Shown here one piece after another: positions 14,401 to 24,637 of a stretch of DNA of 64,000 nt (its first letter is position 1; each line of letters starts with the position of its first letter). This stretch comes from Elephas maximus indicus (Eukaryota > Chordata > Mammalia > Proboscidea > Elephantidae), in assembly GCF_024166365.1 (NCBI RefSeq), contig NC_064822.1:104156823-104220822 (forward strand), written 5' to 3'. The position numbers and the translations under genes are program-made. The notes below the pieces were generated by a model. That model was not told where the DNA came from and searched no databases. It saw only the letters and a list, made by a program, of their open reading frames with translations.

Positions 14401-17400
14401 AGAGTGGGGTGCCTCTGGGCAGTTCTCAGCAGAGCTAAAAGAGATCTGTAACACTTGCCCAAGGAGCAGGGCTGCGGCGGAGAGCCAGAGAGGCCTGTGT
14501 GGGCACAGCTGACAAGAGGCTGTCCTGATGGAAGAATTGTATCCTGAGCCTTCCTGAACCTGAATTGTAACCAGTTACTTCCCTAATAAACCTTGTAATT
14601 GTGAATATGGTCTGTGAGTTCTGTGTAGCCAATGCAATGAATTATCAAATTCAGCAGAGAAGTACAGAGTGCCCTGGGAGGGATGGATGGCTGTTGCCAG
14701 AATTGGTAAAGATGGCGGAGAGAGGAGGTATATCTGACCTGTGCCTCATAAGAATCAGCCTTGGAATGTTGATCTTGATTCTCCTGCCCCTCATGAAGAT
14801 AGAGGATGTAAGACGCTGGCCCCATGCCATTTTTACAGCTGTGTATCTTGACCTGATTATAGTCACATACATATAATGCAAAAATTAACCAAGGTACACA
14901 CTTCACAACTGTATGCTTTACTGTGTTTTCCTCAATTCAAAAAAAAAAAAAATCACATCTGACAAACAGCTCTAAGACATAAAGAAAACATATAAATAAT
15001 AAACCAAAACAATAAAAAGGGGGCAAAAAGCATCAACGGTCAACCAGTCAATTTTTCAGTCAGTCAGTTCTTCACTTTAAAGGGAAGGACAACAATCAAT
15101 AAGCATAAGAAAAGCTCAACTTCACTAATTTAAGAAATATAAATTAACAAACACTAATTTACTAATGGATACACACCAAACCAAATCCACCATCCTCGAG
15201 TTGATTCCAACTCATAGAGACCCTATAAGACAGAGCAGAACTGGCCCATAGGGTTTCCAAGAGCAGTTGGTGGACTTGAACTGCCAACCTTTTGGTTAGC
15301 AGCCGAGCTCTTAACCACTCACTGCGCCACCAGGGCTCCAAATGGATACACAGGTAGACATATATGCCAAGATGTGTGGGAGGGTATAAAGGAACACACC
15401 CACCTGCTGATATAGGTTTGATGGTAGCTATCTCTACATACATAACTGTAGGTGCTGCTTAAATATTAATACAGACAATCAAGCACAGAAGGGCCACAGT
15501 CAGGGCAACTTCTTAGAGATAACCAAATACCTCACAAGACAAAGCTCTAGGTTCAAAGGCAAAGATAGACTCAGGGTACATCGGCACAACTGGCAAAACA
15601 TAGCTCTTGAAGACGAAGTTCTGCATCCTACTTTGGTGAGTACCATCTGAGGTCTTAAAAGCTTGCAAGCAGCCATCTAAGATACAAAGTAGTCTCTTAC
15701 TGCCTGGAGCGAAACAGATTTAAGAAAACAAAAGGCCCATGGAACAATTAGCCCAAAGGTCTAAAAGACCACATGAACCACAGCCTACAGGACCTCAAGA
15801 CCACAAGAACTAGATGGTGCCTGGCTACCAACTACTTTGCCTGGGATCACAACAGAAGGTCCCAGACAGAGGAGGAGAAAAACTTCAGGAAAAAAATCAA
15901 ATTCACGAAAAAGACTGGTCTTACTGGTCTGACAGAGAGTAGAGGAATCTGAGACTATGGCCCTAAGACACCCTTCTGAAATGGAACTGAAGCCACTGCT
16001 GGAGACTACCCTTCAACCAAACCATAGACAGGCCTATAAAATAAACAATAATACCTGAGAGGAACATGCTCCTTAGAACAAGGCAATTATAGGAGATCAA
16101 AAGGGCAGCATTTGCCCAAAAGCAAAGATGAGAAGGCAGAAAGGGGTAGCAATTCAGGACAAAAGGAAATGGGGAATCTAGGACAGAAATGGGAGTGCTG
16201 GCATATTGTGGGGAATGAAACCAATGTCATGGAACACTCTACGTACAAGCTACCAAGTGGGAAACTAATTTGCTCTGTAAACTTTCACCAATGCACAAAA
16301 ATTAAAAACAAAAAAAAAGTCACCTGTTTAAGAACAAATGGTCAACAATTACGTTAAAACAAAGATGAAAATGTAAAGGGGCAGAAAAAATAGATTAAGG
16401 GAAACAGAACAACCAGAATGGAAATGAGAACGTTCATGCATTGTGAAGAATGTAACCAATGTCACTGAACAACTTGTGTTTGTGTAGAAATGGCTGAATG
16501 GGAACCTAAACTGCTGTGTAAACCTTCGCTGAAAACACAATACTATTTATTTTTTAATTTTTATTGTGCTTTAAGTGAAAGTTTACAAATCAAGTCAGTC
16601 TCTCACACAAAAACTTATATACACCTTGCTACATACTCCCAATTGCTCTCCCCCAACGAACAATGTTATTTTTTAAAAAAAGAAACGTAAATTAAAAAAA
16701 TAATTGAGAACCTCATCTACCTTATTTACCACTGTACGGCTAGCACTTGACAAACAGTGAGGAAGTAAGGTAACGAGTATTTGTTGATCGTGAGGGTGTA
16801 CAGAAAAGGACCCTCCTACACTGCTTGAAACAATGTATAATCTTACAGTATAATGTATAATCTTACAGTAGGGAAAACTGACACAACAAAAATTTTAACT
16901 ACACATACCCTTGGATACAGCAATTACATCTATAGGAATTTATAATAAAATACCCATGTAAGTATAATAAATATGTACAAGAAATGCCACATGTTATTTA
17001 TAATAACAATAACTAGAAACAACCCAAATATCCACAAATAAGGAGCTGTTTAAATAAATTATGGTACTACACAAAGAAACACTATGAGGTTATTTAAAAT
17101 AATGAGAAACTGATATGAAAAATGTCCAAAATATACTGTTAAGTGGTAAAGGGAAGTTGTACAACAGTAGTATAGTATGTTTACTGAAATACATAAATGT
17201 TAGCAAAGGCACAGAAAAATGTCTGGGACCCTAAATGCCAAAATGTTTATCAATGGTTGCCTCTAGAAGAGTACAATAACAGAGAAGCTTTCACTTTCTA
17301 TACTATACATTTCTGTATTGTTTTATTTACACCATGAGCATTTATCACCTTTATAACAACAACAAAAAAAAAGTATGGGGACTTGATAGGACATGTATCA

Positions 17401-20400
17401 ATGCCGCAACAAGGTATTAAGTTCTCTCAAATCTGATTTTGGATTCATCCAGCTAGAACTCTTAGAATTAACATATTAAAAAGGTGATACTGTGAAACCT
17501 GCGAGAGCCCCTTTTTTACACAGGTCTTACAAGTTTTCTACCTTTAACAGGCAGCAGTCTTAACACTTTTATATCCCTTGTTTTAGAGGAAAATATTGGA
17601 GTTTTCCTTCTAACACAGGCTCTGGCTTTTGCAGGTTTTACTGTATTTTTGATTTGTTAATTCCAGAATATGCCTAAAATCAATCCTCTAAAGAAGATCA
17701 AAGGGGCCCTGGTGGTGAGTGGTTAAGCACTGGACTGCTAACTGAAAAGGTCAGTGGTTCGAACCTACCAGCCATTCCATGAGAGACAGATGCAGCAATC
17801 TGCTTCCATAAAGATTTACAGCCTTGGAAACTGTCAAGGGTTGAATTGTGCTCCCCAAAAATGAGTGTCAACTTGGCTAGTCCCCGATTCCCAGTATTGC
17901 GTGAATTGTTCAATTTGTCATCTAATGTGATTGTCCCATGTGTTGTAAATCCTATCTCTATGATATGAGATGGGACTAATGGCAGTTATGTCAATGAGGC
18001 AGGACTCAATCTACAAGATTAGGTTATGTCTTAGGCCAATCACTTTTGAGATATAAAAGAGAGAATTGAGCAGAGACACGGGAGCCTCATGCCACCAAGA
18101 AAGCACTGCCAGGAGCAGAGTGCACCCTTTGGACCTGGAGTTCATGCACAGAGAAGCTCCTAGTCCAGGGGAAAATTGATGACAAGGACCTTCCTCCAGA
18201 GCTGACAGAAAGGAAACATCTCCCCTGGAGCTGACGTCCTGAATTTGGACTTCTAACCTACTAGACTGTGAGAGAATAAACTATTCAAGCCATCTACTTG
18301 CGGTATTTCTGTTACAGCAGCAGTTCTACTCTGTCCTGTAGGGTTGCTATGAGTCAGAATTTGACTTGGCTGCAATGTTTGTTTGTTTTTAAAAAAGAAG
18401 ATCGACAACCCCAAATTAAACAGATCATTGAATTTAGGGAAAGGTCAGTCAAAAGAGTATCTCTATACTGGATAAGGTCCCTGGGTGACACAAATGGTTT
18501 GTACTCAACTACGCCTAAAGGTTGGTGGTTCAAATCCATCCAGCAGTACATAACGATCTGCTTCCATAAAGGTCACAGCCAAGAAAACCCTATGGGGCAG
18601 TTCTACTCCATAATACACAGCGTTGCCGTGAGTTAAAATCAACTCAATGACAATAGGTTTTTTATACTGGATAATTACCAAAGCACTCATCCATTCAACA
18701 AGTTTACTGAAGATACTTAGGAGGACATATAGAAATATGAGTCTCTGTCCTTGCTAAGCTTAATATACAGGAAATAAGGAAAGACTTAAAAGGTAAAAGT
18801 GGGTGAAAGTATATTAACCTACCTAGTAGACATATTGAGATTTAGTTCACTCCAGATTCCAAGTCTATATCATAAAAAAAGGGAAGAATTGTAGAAAACC
18901 TTCAGAATTGGCAAGAAAGCTATACACTCCAAGTTTCTCTTAATCTACTACCTTCCATTCTGGGTGTGCTAGGTACCTTTAAGTACTAAACTGCTTATCT
19001 CTTAATAAGGGAGTGTAAGCAAAACGGCACACAAAATAAAGTATATTATTCATAAGAACAGCGCTCTACTAAAAAACCATCTGCATGAAACCAAAAGGTC
19101 AACATTTATTCTAATGCAAAGATGAGAAGATAAGGTGGCAGAGAAACTAGAGTACTGGAAATGGAACAACCAGAACACAATTAAGAGAAATGTTGACACA
19201 TTGTGAAAAATGTAACCAACAGCACTGAACAATTTGTATGGAAATTGTCAAATAAGAACCTAACTTGCTGTGTAAACTTTAAACAAAAAAAACACAATAA
19301 AATATTATTAAAAAATAAATAGGTAAATAAGGCAGTTTTTTCTCCAGAGGCAGGGAATGGCTGGAAGTACAGGGACCTAAGGGGAGGAGAAAGCCACACT
19401 GACTGCATACTAGCAAAAATGACGACCACTTAAATCACAAATTCAAGGTGTTTCCTGTGCAGTTACTCCCAATACTGATTACATTACAGGAGCAATGTCT
19501 AGTTTCACAGTTCCTCTTCCCATGGCATAAGGCAGCTCCCAGCTCAGAACCCAGATAATAATGAGAAGTCCAAAACACTTTTCCTCAAAAGCATTAACCA
19601 CAATGAAATATTTGACTCACAAATCCATATGAAATATTCATCAAGTTTATCCCTATTAGCTTGAGATTTTATTAACCAAATACAGTCTTACCTGCAGCTG
19701 GTGTATCATTATGCACTCACAAGTCATTTACAATAATGTTAAATAGGACCATTTTAGGTAGCAAAAGTGAAAATAGCACTATTTAAATTCTGTCCAGGAA
19801 AAGAAAAATCCCTTTATTATTATTTTCATTTTCCTGTTCCTAAAAGTCATTTCCCCAGTCATTATCATATAGTGCACCTTCCCCGTCCAACCAGTCGCTG
19901 ACTGGAATTTTGTCAAAGACTTATTTTCCTGTGCCCATACTATCATTTACCACTTCAAAAAGCTATGCTTAAATTAAGCATGATTTCCCCTCTAATGCTA
20001 CTTCCTCAACTAAAAAAAGTTATGTTCAAATGTTCTGTTTCTTTACTAGAGAATCCACCTATTACGTTACACTAAACCTACCAGACAACTGGATGCTTCA
20101 TAGGAAAACTGGAAGACTGGAACTAAATCAGCAGTGTGGCATATAATGACAGTGATCAACCTTAACTTCTAAAGCTCAAATCCCAGTTTAGTTGAAAAGA
20201 CCAACCACAAAAGAAACAGGAAGTTGGAATCAGCCACAAAAGAATTACACCATATAAAAAAATATACTTACATTTCGATGAAACTGTGTAAAGGACTGAA
20301 TCATGTAGAATCGATGCATATATACTATAGCAGTGTTGATAGTCAACTGTGAGCTAAAGTGTTCAAGTTAAGGCCCCAAAACAGGCAGGGAGACAATATA

Positions 20401-22191
20401 ATTCCCAAAACTAAGATCTCCTCCTAAAAAAGATCATATAGCCAAGCACCTTAGATGCCGCTAAATGAAAATCACACTTACCTTTCCATACTAAAGACCA
20501 AGTCATTTTCTTACACCAAATTACTAATTGTCAATAGACACTTAGCACAATGCCGTACACAACACAGGTATTCAATATAACTGAATGAATAGCAAACGAG
20601 CTTCTCAGGAAGTCTGGATCAAGATGGGATATAAACAAGACCATATATAATCTAAACCTGTCACTTGCCAACTGCAACAGTGTATTAATCATTAGCTCAG
20701 GGTACCTGTTTAATGTGATTTACAAGGCCCTCTGTGATCTAGCCTCTGGGTACCTCTCCACTATCCCCCTCACCGTCTTAGCTCCAGCAACTAACTTTTA
20801 GTTCCTCTGCCTCTGGAAACTAAGCCATCTCGCATGGTAACCTCTGGGGCCAGAAAGACTGTGGAATGATTTGATATTCATTCAGCAGCAAGAAAAACTT
20901 TTTTTTAGGAAAAACTTTTAAAAGCTGTACATATAAAGACCTCAGAAGGCACTCCCACGATGAGAACAACCTTAAAAACAACACACAAGAAGGTGCTGAA
21001 ACAACTCCAAACAAAAATGCTTAGCTTAGTACTGACTGGATGCTAAGGAAGCAAATTGGGTATCTGCAACAATAGAGGACATCTCTTCTGAGATGAGCAC
21101 AACCTTAAGACACAAAAATTACAGTCAGCAACACGTCATTTAAACAAGAGTTACATTCTTGAACAAGAATAATTTTTTATTTGCAGATTGGTAAGAAGTT
21201 AAACACTATTAGTTTTTTCAGCCACAAAGACAAAAACACTTCGGGGGGGGGGTCACACAAACTACTTCATTTTTAAAAATAAACATTAGTACTATAAGTA
21301 ACTTAAGAAAAAACTGATAATTTGTAAACGATTTTTTAAAACATTAGATTTGTAGATCTCCATCCCTACAAAGCTAAACGGACATCCTTCCTTCCTTCCT
21401 CTGAAATTCTATAAGACACTAAAAATCACTGCTATTTGAGAGTATGAGTGCCAAGCACTCTGCTGGGCATAGAACCAAAAGCAAGAGATATCATCCCATT
21501 TTAGATGACAAAATTAAGAGTTTTGTCAGGTCATTTAGCTACTAAGTGGGAGGGCCAAAATTTGAACCTAAGTTGCTGGGGCATTACTTCTAGGTTACCC
21601 TTTATAAGACCTTCAGTTTCTGAACTTCTCAAAACTCTTCACACACTAAGTTTGGGGGAAAAGTTCTCAACAATGAAACACCTACCAGACCCTTAGGGCA
21701 TAGCGGAAAAGCAGACTGAAAAAGTCATCAAAGCAAGACGTCAGAACACACTGAAGAGAAACTAGGAAAATGCGGTTAAAACACAACGCTGGGAAGGATA
21801 CGAATTCCCAGCAAGGCTGATGGCAATGGTGAGCGAGCGGGAAGTTAACTCCACCTCGCTTCCCTCGCGCAAACAATGAATTTCACTTCGCCCCATCATG
21901 TGCTCTCCCACCTGGACATCCAGCCCCTAACGACCCTCTTCCCCCTTCTGTCCCTGACAGAGCCTGAGGCCTAGACGCCGGAGCATGGCGGGACCGACTC
22001 CAAGGCCGAAGGCCTAGGCCGCAAGGATACACGTTAAGACGTTGCCCCATGTCCTGAAGCAGATTGGCCGCCTGCTGGCGATAAGAAAGTTCTTTATCTG
22101 GGTCCAGGCCAAAACGACGAGATGGGCTATTTTCTAACTGTTCCCGAGTAAAATACCACCGTTTGTTGTTGTTCTTCCTCTCTCCCTCCAT
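1064..22191 (-). CDS. CCNT1: Cyclin T1, complete coding region in nine exons
   Basis: Cyclin T1 is the regulatory partner of CDK9 in P-TEFb, the nuclear kinase that releases paused RNA polymerase II. Nine exons with GT-AG borders join in frame: 22191-22031, 20353-20272, 10315-10187, 8027-7967, 6596-6534, 5200-5155, 3854-3691, 3518-3448 and 2470-1064. They total 2184 nt, or 727 residues (human has 726). The protein opens [14 protein letters not shown]. Two cyclin folds fill roughly residues 37-250, followed by the Tat/TAR-recognition segment (NWRAC, Cys at 261), a coiled-coil-like stretch ([20 protein letters not shown]), a His-rich tract at 518-535 and the proline-rich end LPPLPK. The start is the only ATG giving the conserved N-terminus and lies in a CpG island. 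No frameshift or internal stop was seen. Identity is certain from protein sequence and supported by ADCY6 nearby, as in human. Confidence 0.97.
3448..3518 (-). CDS. CCNT1: CCNT1 coding exon 8
   Basis: 71 nt encoding [20 protein letters not shown] and RNWR, up to residue 259. The acceptor follows a long minus-strand T run, which is an A run on the plus strand. Donor gtaagaa. Confidence 0.95.
3691..3854 (-). CDS. CCNT1: CCNT1 coding exon 7
   Basis: 164 nt encoding [18 protein letters not shown] through VTLELLD, the central helices of the second cyclin fold. Acceptor tgtcag, donor gtaag. Confidence 0.95.
4227..4389 (+). mobile_element. AfroSINE, short form, complete
   Basis: Starts ggggaaccctggtggcatag and ends gcttggcttggg. 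Flanking duplication tattatcctcag stands on both sides (about 4215-4226 and 4391-4402). B-box-like gttcgaattg is present. In CCNT1 intron between exons 6 and 7. Confidence 0.9.
5155..5200 (-). CDS. CCNT1: CCNT1 coding exon 6
   Basis: Short 46 nt exon encoding [15 protein letters not shown]. Acceptor cttttag with a polypyrimidine run; donor is gtttat, weaker than the other CCNT1 donors. Confidence 0.93.
5240..5400 (-). repeat. L2 LINE fragment
   Basis: tactgagaatacagtggtga then acatggtccctaaccacctg matches an L2 end in reverse orientation. Confidence 0.5.
5415..5580 (+). mobile_element. MER5-like hAT DNA transposon fossil
   Basis: Contains tttaaaatgcaattcctggg and agattctgatgcaagggctc, the hallmarks of MER5-type elements, in the CCNT1 intron between exons 5 and 6. 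Confidence 0.55.
6534..6596 (-). CDS. CCNT1: CCNT1 coding exon 5
   Basis: 63 nt encoding [20 protein letters not shown], the linker and start of the second cyclin fold. Donor gtaagg; acceptor ttag. Confidence 0.95.
7967..8027 (-). CDS. CCNT1: CCNT1 coding exon 4
   Basis: 61 nt encoding [20 protein letters not shown] plus the first base of the following Gly codon. Donor gtaagt; acceptor ttgtag. Confidence 0.95.
8266..8517 (+). mobile_element. AfroSINE, short form, with internal duplication
   Basis: The element reads through tcctatagggt and then restarts at acagctgctaaccaaaaggt, so the body is present about twice before a single tail (tttggtttta). Confidence 0.88.
8527..8735 (+). mobile_element. 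AfroSINE, long form
   Basis: Has the extra middle block ctgctctgagggagacatgg and tctgtaaagattacagcctt that distinguishes the long form from the short one. It directly follows another AfroSINE. Confidence 0.85.
9002..9335 (+). mobile_element. hAT-type non-autonomous DNA transposon fossil
   Basis: About 330 bp with imperfect inverted ends: cagtgctggcc at the left and the complement of ggacaccactgg at the right, both opening CAGTG as in hAT/Charlie elements. The inner text gccacatgtggctattgagc is a familiar mammalian MER1-group sequence. In CCNT1 intron 2. Confidence 0.6.
10187..10315 (-). CDS. CCNT1: CCNT1 coding exon 3
   Basis: 129 nt (43 whole codons), from [20 protein letters not shown] to SLPDTRSE. 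This is the core of the first cyclin fold and includes the KVEEQ motif used in CDK contact. Donor gtaggag, acceptor catccag. Confidence 0.95.
10585..10905 (+). mobile_element. L1 3' end fragment
   Basis: Contains gtggttgccagggactggag and ttgtacacattaaaagggtg, the end of old mammalian L1 elements, followed by an A-rich tail near 10900. Lies in the CCNT1 intron between exons 2 and 3. Confidence 0.65.
10950..11100 (+). mobile_element. AfroSINE, short form
   Basis: ggaaccctggtggcatagtg through ctatgagtcagaactgactc; it lies just after an L1 3' end in CCNT1 intron 2. Confidence 0.88.
12239..12560 (-). pseudogene. Broken retrocopy of an unrecognised gene with an acidic tail
   Basis: In CCNT1 intron 2, the minus strand reads [20 protein letters not shown], then, after in-frame stops, [32 protein letters not shown] and [13 protein letters not shown] with a stop at 12241-12239. 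Protein-like composition interrupted by several stops suggests a decayed processed pseudogene. I do not recognise the parent gene. It has no splice signals and cannot be part of CCNT1. Confidence 0.45.
12830..13135 (+). mobile_element. L1 3' end fragment
   Basis: Contains catcaacagatgaatggtca, then gaaatactactcaggcagta and atggagcttgaagacactat, standard L1 ORF2 end and 3'UTR sequence. A G-run at 13085-13094 lies inside it. Confidence 0.65.
13170..13811 (+). repeat. Family X repeat, copy truncated by LTR-like block
   Basis: Family X is the recurring afrotherian repeat marked by gtcttaaaagcttgcaagca, then aactagatggtgcctggcta. This copy has ttaaaagcttataagcggcc and aactggatggtgcctagcta and stops at about 13811. 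Class unassigned; an RTE-related or L1-3'-end origin is possible. Confidence 0.55.
13815..14770 (+). mobile_element. LTR-like block, unassigned
   Basis: A GC-richer block following directly on the truncated family-X copy at 13811. It includes TATA-like atataagg (about 13979-13986), a poly(A) signal aataaacc near 14585 and the phrase gccaatgcaatgaattatca. The order promoter-like, GC-rich body, AATAAA is LTR-like. Ends and duplications were not found, so the borders are soft. Confidence 0.35.
15176..15340 (-). mobile_element. AfroSINE, short form, complete
   Basis: Minus orientation; flanked by the 12 bp duplication aatggatacaca at 15164-15175 and 15341-15352. Confidence 0.9.
15545..16318 (+). 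repeat. Family X repeat, longest uninterrupted copy
   Basis: Runs from gttcaaaggcaaagatagac through gtcttaaaagcttgcaagca and ctgctctgtaaactt-type 3' sequence to an A-rich tail near 16310. No coding capacity is visible. It is one of at least six copies or pieces in this window. Confidence 0.6.
16320..16665 (+). repeat. Family X 3' end (+) abutting an inverted family X 3' end
   Basis: 16335-16545 matches the family X 3' end (gaatgtaaccaatgtcactg, ctgctgtgtaaaccttcgct). It is followed by gtgctttaagtgaaagttta (16565-16665), which reads as a family X 3' end in minus orientation. The two tails meet head-on in AT-rich sequence. Confidence 0.5.
16975..17370 (+). mobile_element. L1 3' end fragment (old subfamily)
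   Basis: Contains caacccaaatatccacaaat, then ggttgcctctagaagagtac and the final A-rich run near 17365. Confidence 0.6.
17700..18376 (+). mobile_element. AfroSINE, long form, split by a solo LTR
   Basis: 5' part 17700-17829 ends at cagccttggaaac; 3' part 18318-18376 resumes at gcagttctactctgtcctgt. The LTR 17830-18317 lies between. A few SINE bases (cctatgg) are missing at the junction. Confidence 0.8.
17830..18317 (+). mobile_element. Solo LTR of MaLR-like type, inserted in an AfroSINE
   Basis: About 490 bp starting tgtcaagggttgaattgtgc and ending with a TATTTCTGTTACAGCA-like border after a poly(A) signal (gagaataaac). The opening and end match the ERVL-MaLR LTR plan. It sits between the 5' half (17700-17829) and 3' half (18318-18376) of a long-form AfroSINE. 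No internal retroviral genes remain. Confidence 0.65.
18472..18664 (+). mobile_element. AfroSINE, long form, diverged
   Basis: Contains gatctgcttccataaaggtc and aaaccctatggggcagttct. More diverged than the short-form copies nearby. Confidence 0.8.
19070..19320 (+). repeat. Family X repeat, 3' end only
   Basis: Contains ttgtgaaaaatgtaaccaac and aacttgctgtgtaaacttta, then an A-rich tail with aataaa. 5'-truncated copy in CCNT1 intron 2. Confidence 0.55.
20272..20353 (-). CDS. CCNT1: CCNT1 coding exon 2
   Basis: 82 nt encoding [15 protein letters not shown] and onward to FHRN, the first helices of the N-terminal cyclin box. Acceptor ctttag and donor gtaagt are both strong. Confidence 0.95.
20715..20825 (+). 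repeat. L2 LINE fragment
   Basis: tacaaggccctctgtgatct then tgggtacctctccactatcc is typical L2 sequence. CCNT1 intron 1. Confidence 0.5.
21420..21600 (-). repeat. MIR SINE fragment, minus orientation
   Basis: gccaagcactctgctgggca, then catcccattttagatgacaa and tttagctactaagtgggagg. CCNT1 intron 1, near exon 1. Confidence 0.6.
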
Positions 22192-22660
22192 AGTGCTTCA
22201 ACCAGAAGGCAGCGGCGGAGGCTGCAAGCACTTCCCAGTGTCACCTAAGGGGCGACACACATCCGCTGTGCGGAGGCAACTGCGACGTGACGAACTTCCG
22301 CTAAGGGTCGAATGCTAGGTTGTGACACGCTTCCGCCCGTAAGGTGATAGTCAAAGGGATTACTTCCGGAATGGACCTCGCGACACCCTGTAGCCGAGTT
22401 TACAGCCAGTAGGCGACCAGGAAAGACCTCGGGTCTGGGACGCAGGCACCAATCATGTGACCCTCAGAGGTAGGGTGGGGTTAGGAGTTCTTGCTCAAAA
22501 TCACGCCTCTTCCCGCGATTAGTAGGCTAAGTGTTCGCGCCCCGGGCGAGGGGGCGAGGCAACAGTCGTGGCGGGATCGGGTGCTCAATCTCTCACCTCG
22601 CCTCGGCTCTTTCGAGAATTTCCTTGGGGCAGGAGGAGACGATAAAATGGAACAAGCAGA
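21840..22660 (-). promoter_or_regulatory. CCNT1: CpG-island promoter and 5'UTR of CCNT1
   Basis: CpG density rises sharply around exon 1 and upstream, in contrast to the AT-rich flanks, and no TATA box stands near the ATG. ETS-type GGAA cores occur as tacttccgga at 22361-22370, aacttccgct near 22293-22302 and cttccgcccg near 22330. A CRE-like TGACG sits near 22286-22291. This is the usual make-up of a housekeeping promoter. The exact transcription start cannot be read from sequence. Confidence 0.75.
22031..22191 (-). CDS. CCNT1: CCNT1 coding exon 1
   Basis: Encodes residues 1 to 54 (start codon at 22191-22189). The exon ends inside the Val codon after RLN; the donor reads gtatcc on the minus strand. 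A second possible GT two bases upstream is excluded because only this junction joins in frame to exon 2 (GT|C, Val; then SQLTI). Confidence 0.95.
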
Positions 22661-22884
22661 GAAAAAAAGTGACTAGGTGAGACCGTCAGAAACTGAAAAG
22701 AGTAATAAAAGCGAGTGGCCCTATCATATCTCGAAGCATAAAGCAACCAGAAGGCTCTTAAATTGTTAGCAATGTAAAGTAGTTATAGTCTGTTTGAAAA
22801 GCCACTTTGCAGTCTGTATCCAAAGCCATGAAAATATTCCTATGCTTTATCACAGTGATCCAATGTAAAGGAAGAAAGTGAAAT

Positions 22885-23035
22885 TAATTGCCGGCATTAA
22901 TTTAGTGATTACCATGTGCCCGGCACAATACTTGATCTTAAATGAGTTTGAGTCTCGTTTAATTTTTTTGGCACAACACCTGGAGATAGTAATATTTTAA
23001 TCCCTGTTTTAAAAACGGGTGGTGCTCCTGGGAAG
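22885..23035 (-). repeat. MIR SINE fragment, minus orientation
   Basis: agtgattaccatgtgcccgg through aatccctgttttaaaaacgg. Intergenic, upstream of CCNT1. Confidence 0.55.
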
Positions 23036-23099
23036 CTTCCACCAGCACCATTCACAAGCAAAATTTGTAAGTTCCTCTCCTGTTTTCTGCCCTCTGCCA

Positions 23100-23480
23100 A
23101 GATGTGTCAGTGCTTCAACACTGGATAGTTGTTTAATTCTGGCTAAGATACTTAACATTTCAGTGCCGCTTCTGGATCACTGGTGACGCAGCGGTTAAGC
23201 GCTCGGCCTTAACCAAAAGGCCAGTAATTCAAGTATACCAGCCGCGCCTCAGAAATCCTAAGGGGCGGCTCTACTCTGTCCTGTAGGCTCGCTGTGAGTC
23301 GGAATGACTCCATGGCAACGGGTTGTAGTGATGCCTTTTCTATAAAATGGAAATGATAATAATAGTACCTACGTCTTAGGATGTGAGAAGAATTAAATGA
23401 AGATTTAACGTGTTAAAAAGCACTTGTAATGATACCTGGCACACAGAAAAATTCAGTAGATGTGATTATTATTATTGTAG
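23100..23480 (+). repeat. MIR SINE, interrupted by an AfroSINE
   Basis: ggctaagatacttaacattt on the left and taaaatggaaatgataataa with ggcacacag on the right match the MIR core. Confidence 0.65.
23168..23328 (+). mobile_element. AfroSINE, short form, inside a MIR
   Basis: ggtgacgcagcggttaagcg through ggaatgactccatggcaacg. MIR sequence continues on both sides (about 23100-23167 and 23329-23480). Confidence 0.85.
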
Positions 23481-23853
23481 TATTTACTATACTGTATTGA
23501 CATTATTTGAGAGAAGGATCATGCCACGTTCGTTTGCATCCAGCACTATCTGGTACAGGCCTGGCCCTCCTACATAGTCAAATATATGTCAAATAAATGC
23601 TCACGACACCCTACAATAAAGAAACTGACAGTGGGGGATATTAAGTAGTTTGCGCTATCCGTTGTTATTTCCATACTGGCAAACTGACTCTTGTACTCTT
23701 GCTTTTATAATAATTTGGGTTTTGTCATTTCTCTACTTGGCTGCTCTTACTCAGCCTGTTTAATTCTAATTCATTCTCAGAAGTATTTTCTTCCATTTTA
23801 GACCCTACACACACACCATATGCTGCTTTCAATTAGTATTAACTCCATTTTAC

Positions 23854-24015
23854 AAAAACCAAACCCAGTGCCGTCAAGTCGATTCCAACTCATAGCGACC
23901 CTGTAGGACAGAGTAGAACTGCCCCATAGGGTTTCCAAGGAGCGCCTGGCGGATTTGAATTGCCGACCCTTTGGTTAGCAGCCATAGCACTTACCACTAT
24001 ACCACCAGGGTTCCC
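23854..24015 (-). mobile_element. AfroSINE, short form
   Basis: Minus orientation, aaacccagtgccgtcaagtc through ccaccagggttccc. Duplicated flank close to ccattttac. Confidence 0.88.
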
Positions 24016-24637
24016 GTTTTACGTCAGAAAAATTGAAGTTCAGGAAGATTTAAATTACTTAATTCGGGTTGTAATATAAAAAAGCTTATGATTTTAAGCC
24101 TCTTCCATCACAGGCATTTTTCTTTTTAATAAAATAAACACTTTTTCACTTGTGTAGTCATGTATGTTGTCTTTTAAACAATCAAAACTATCCCTCTCAG
24201 ATCCCTCTTGCTTAATTTTCTGACCTGTGTTTGGTTCTCCACCTAATCTCTTGGATTGATGACTCCATTTTGAATGTGCCGCTCTTCCAAGAAAAAATGT
24301 GCTGGTATCTCTCAGGCATCAGGCAATGTGGCTGCTAATCAGTGGCTACCCAGCCTTACAGAAGAGGGGACCTATACAAATCAGAGAAAGCAAGTGTTTT
24401 TTGACTGAAGATATATTTATTTGAAAGTAGGAAGCAGTGGTAGCATAATTTCTAAGGAGATGGGTTTTTTGAGTCAGGCCTGGATTCAAATCTCAGCTCT
24501 TTGAACTAGTTGTATGATCTTAAATGTCATCTTTGCATATTAACAGAACACCATGGCACGTAGTAGTTGGTGTTCAATACGTGTTTATATCAAATGAATA
24601 TTAGGCTTCAAATCAATTTGCCCTATAAGAAGAATTA

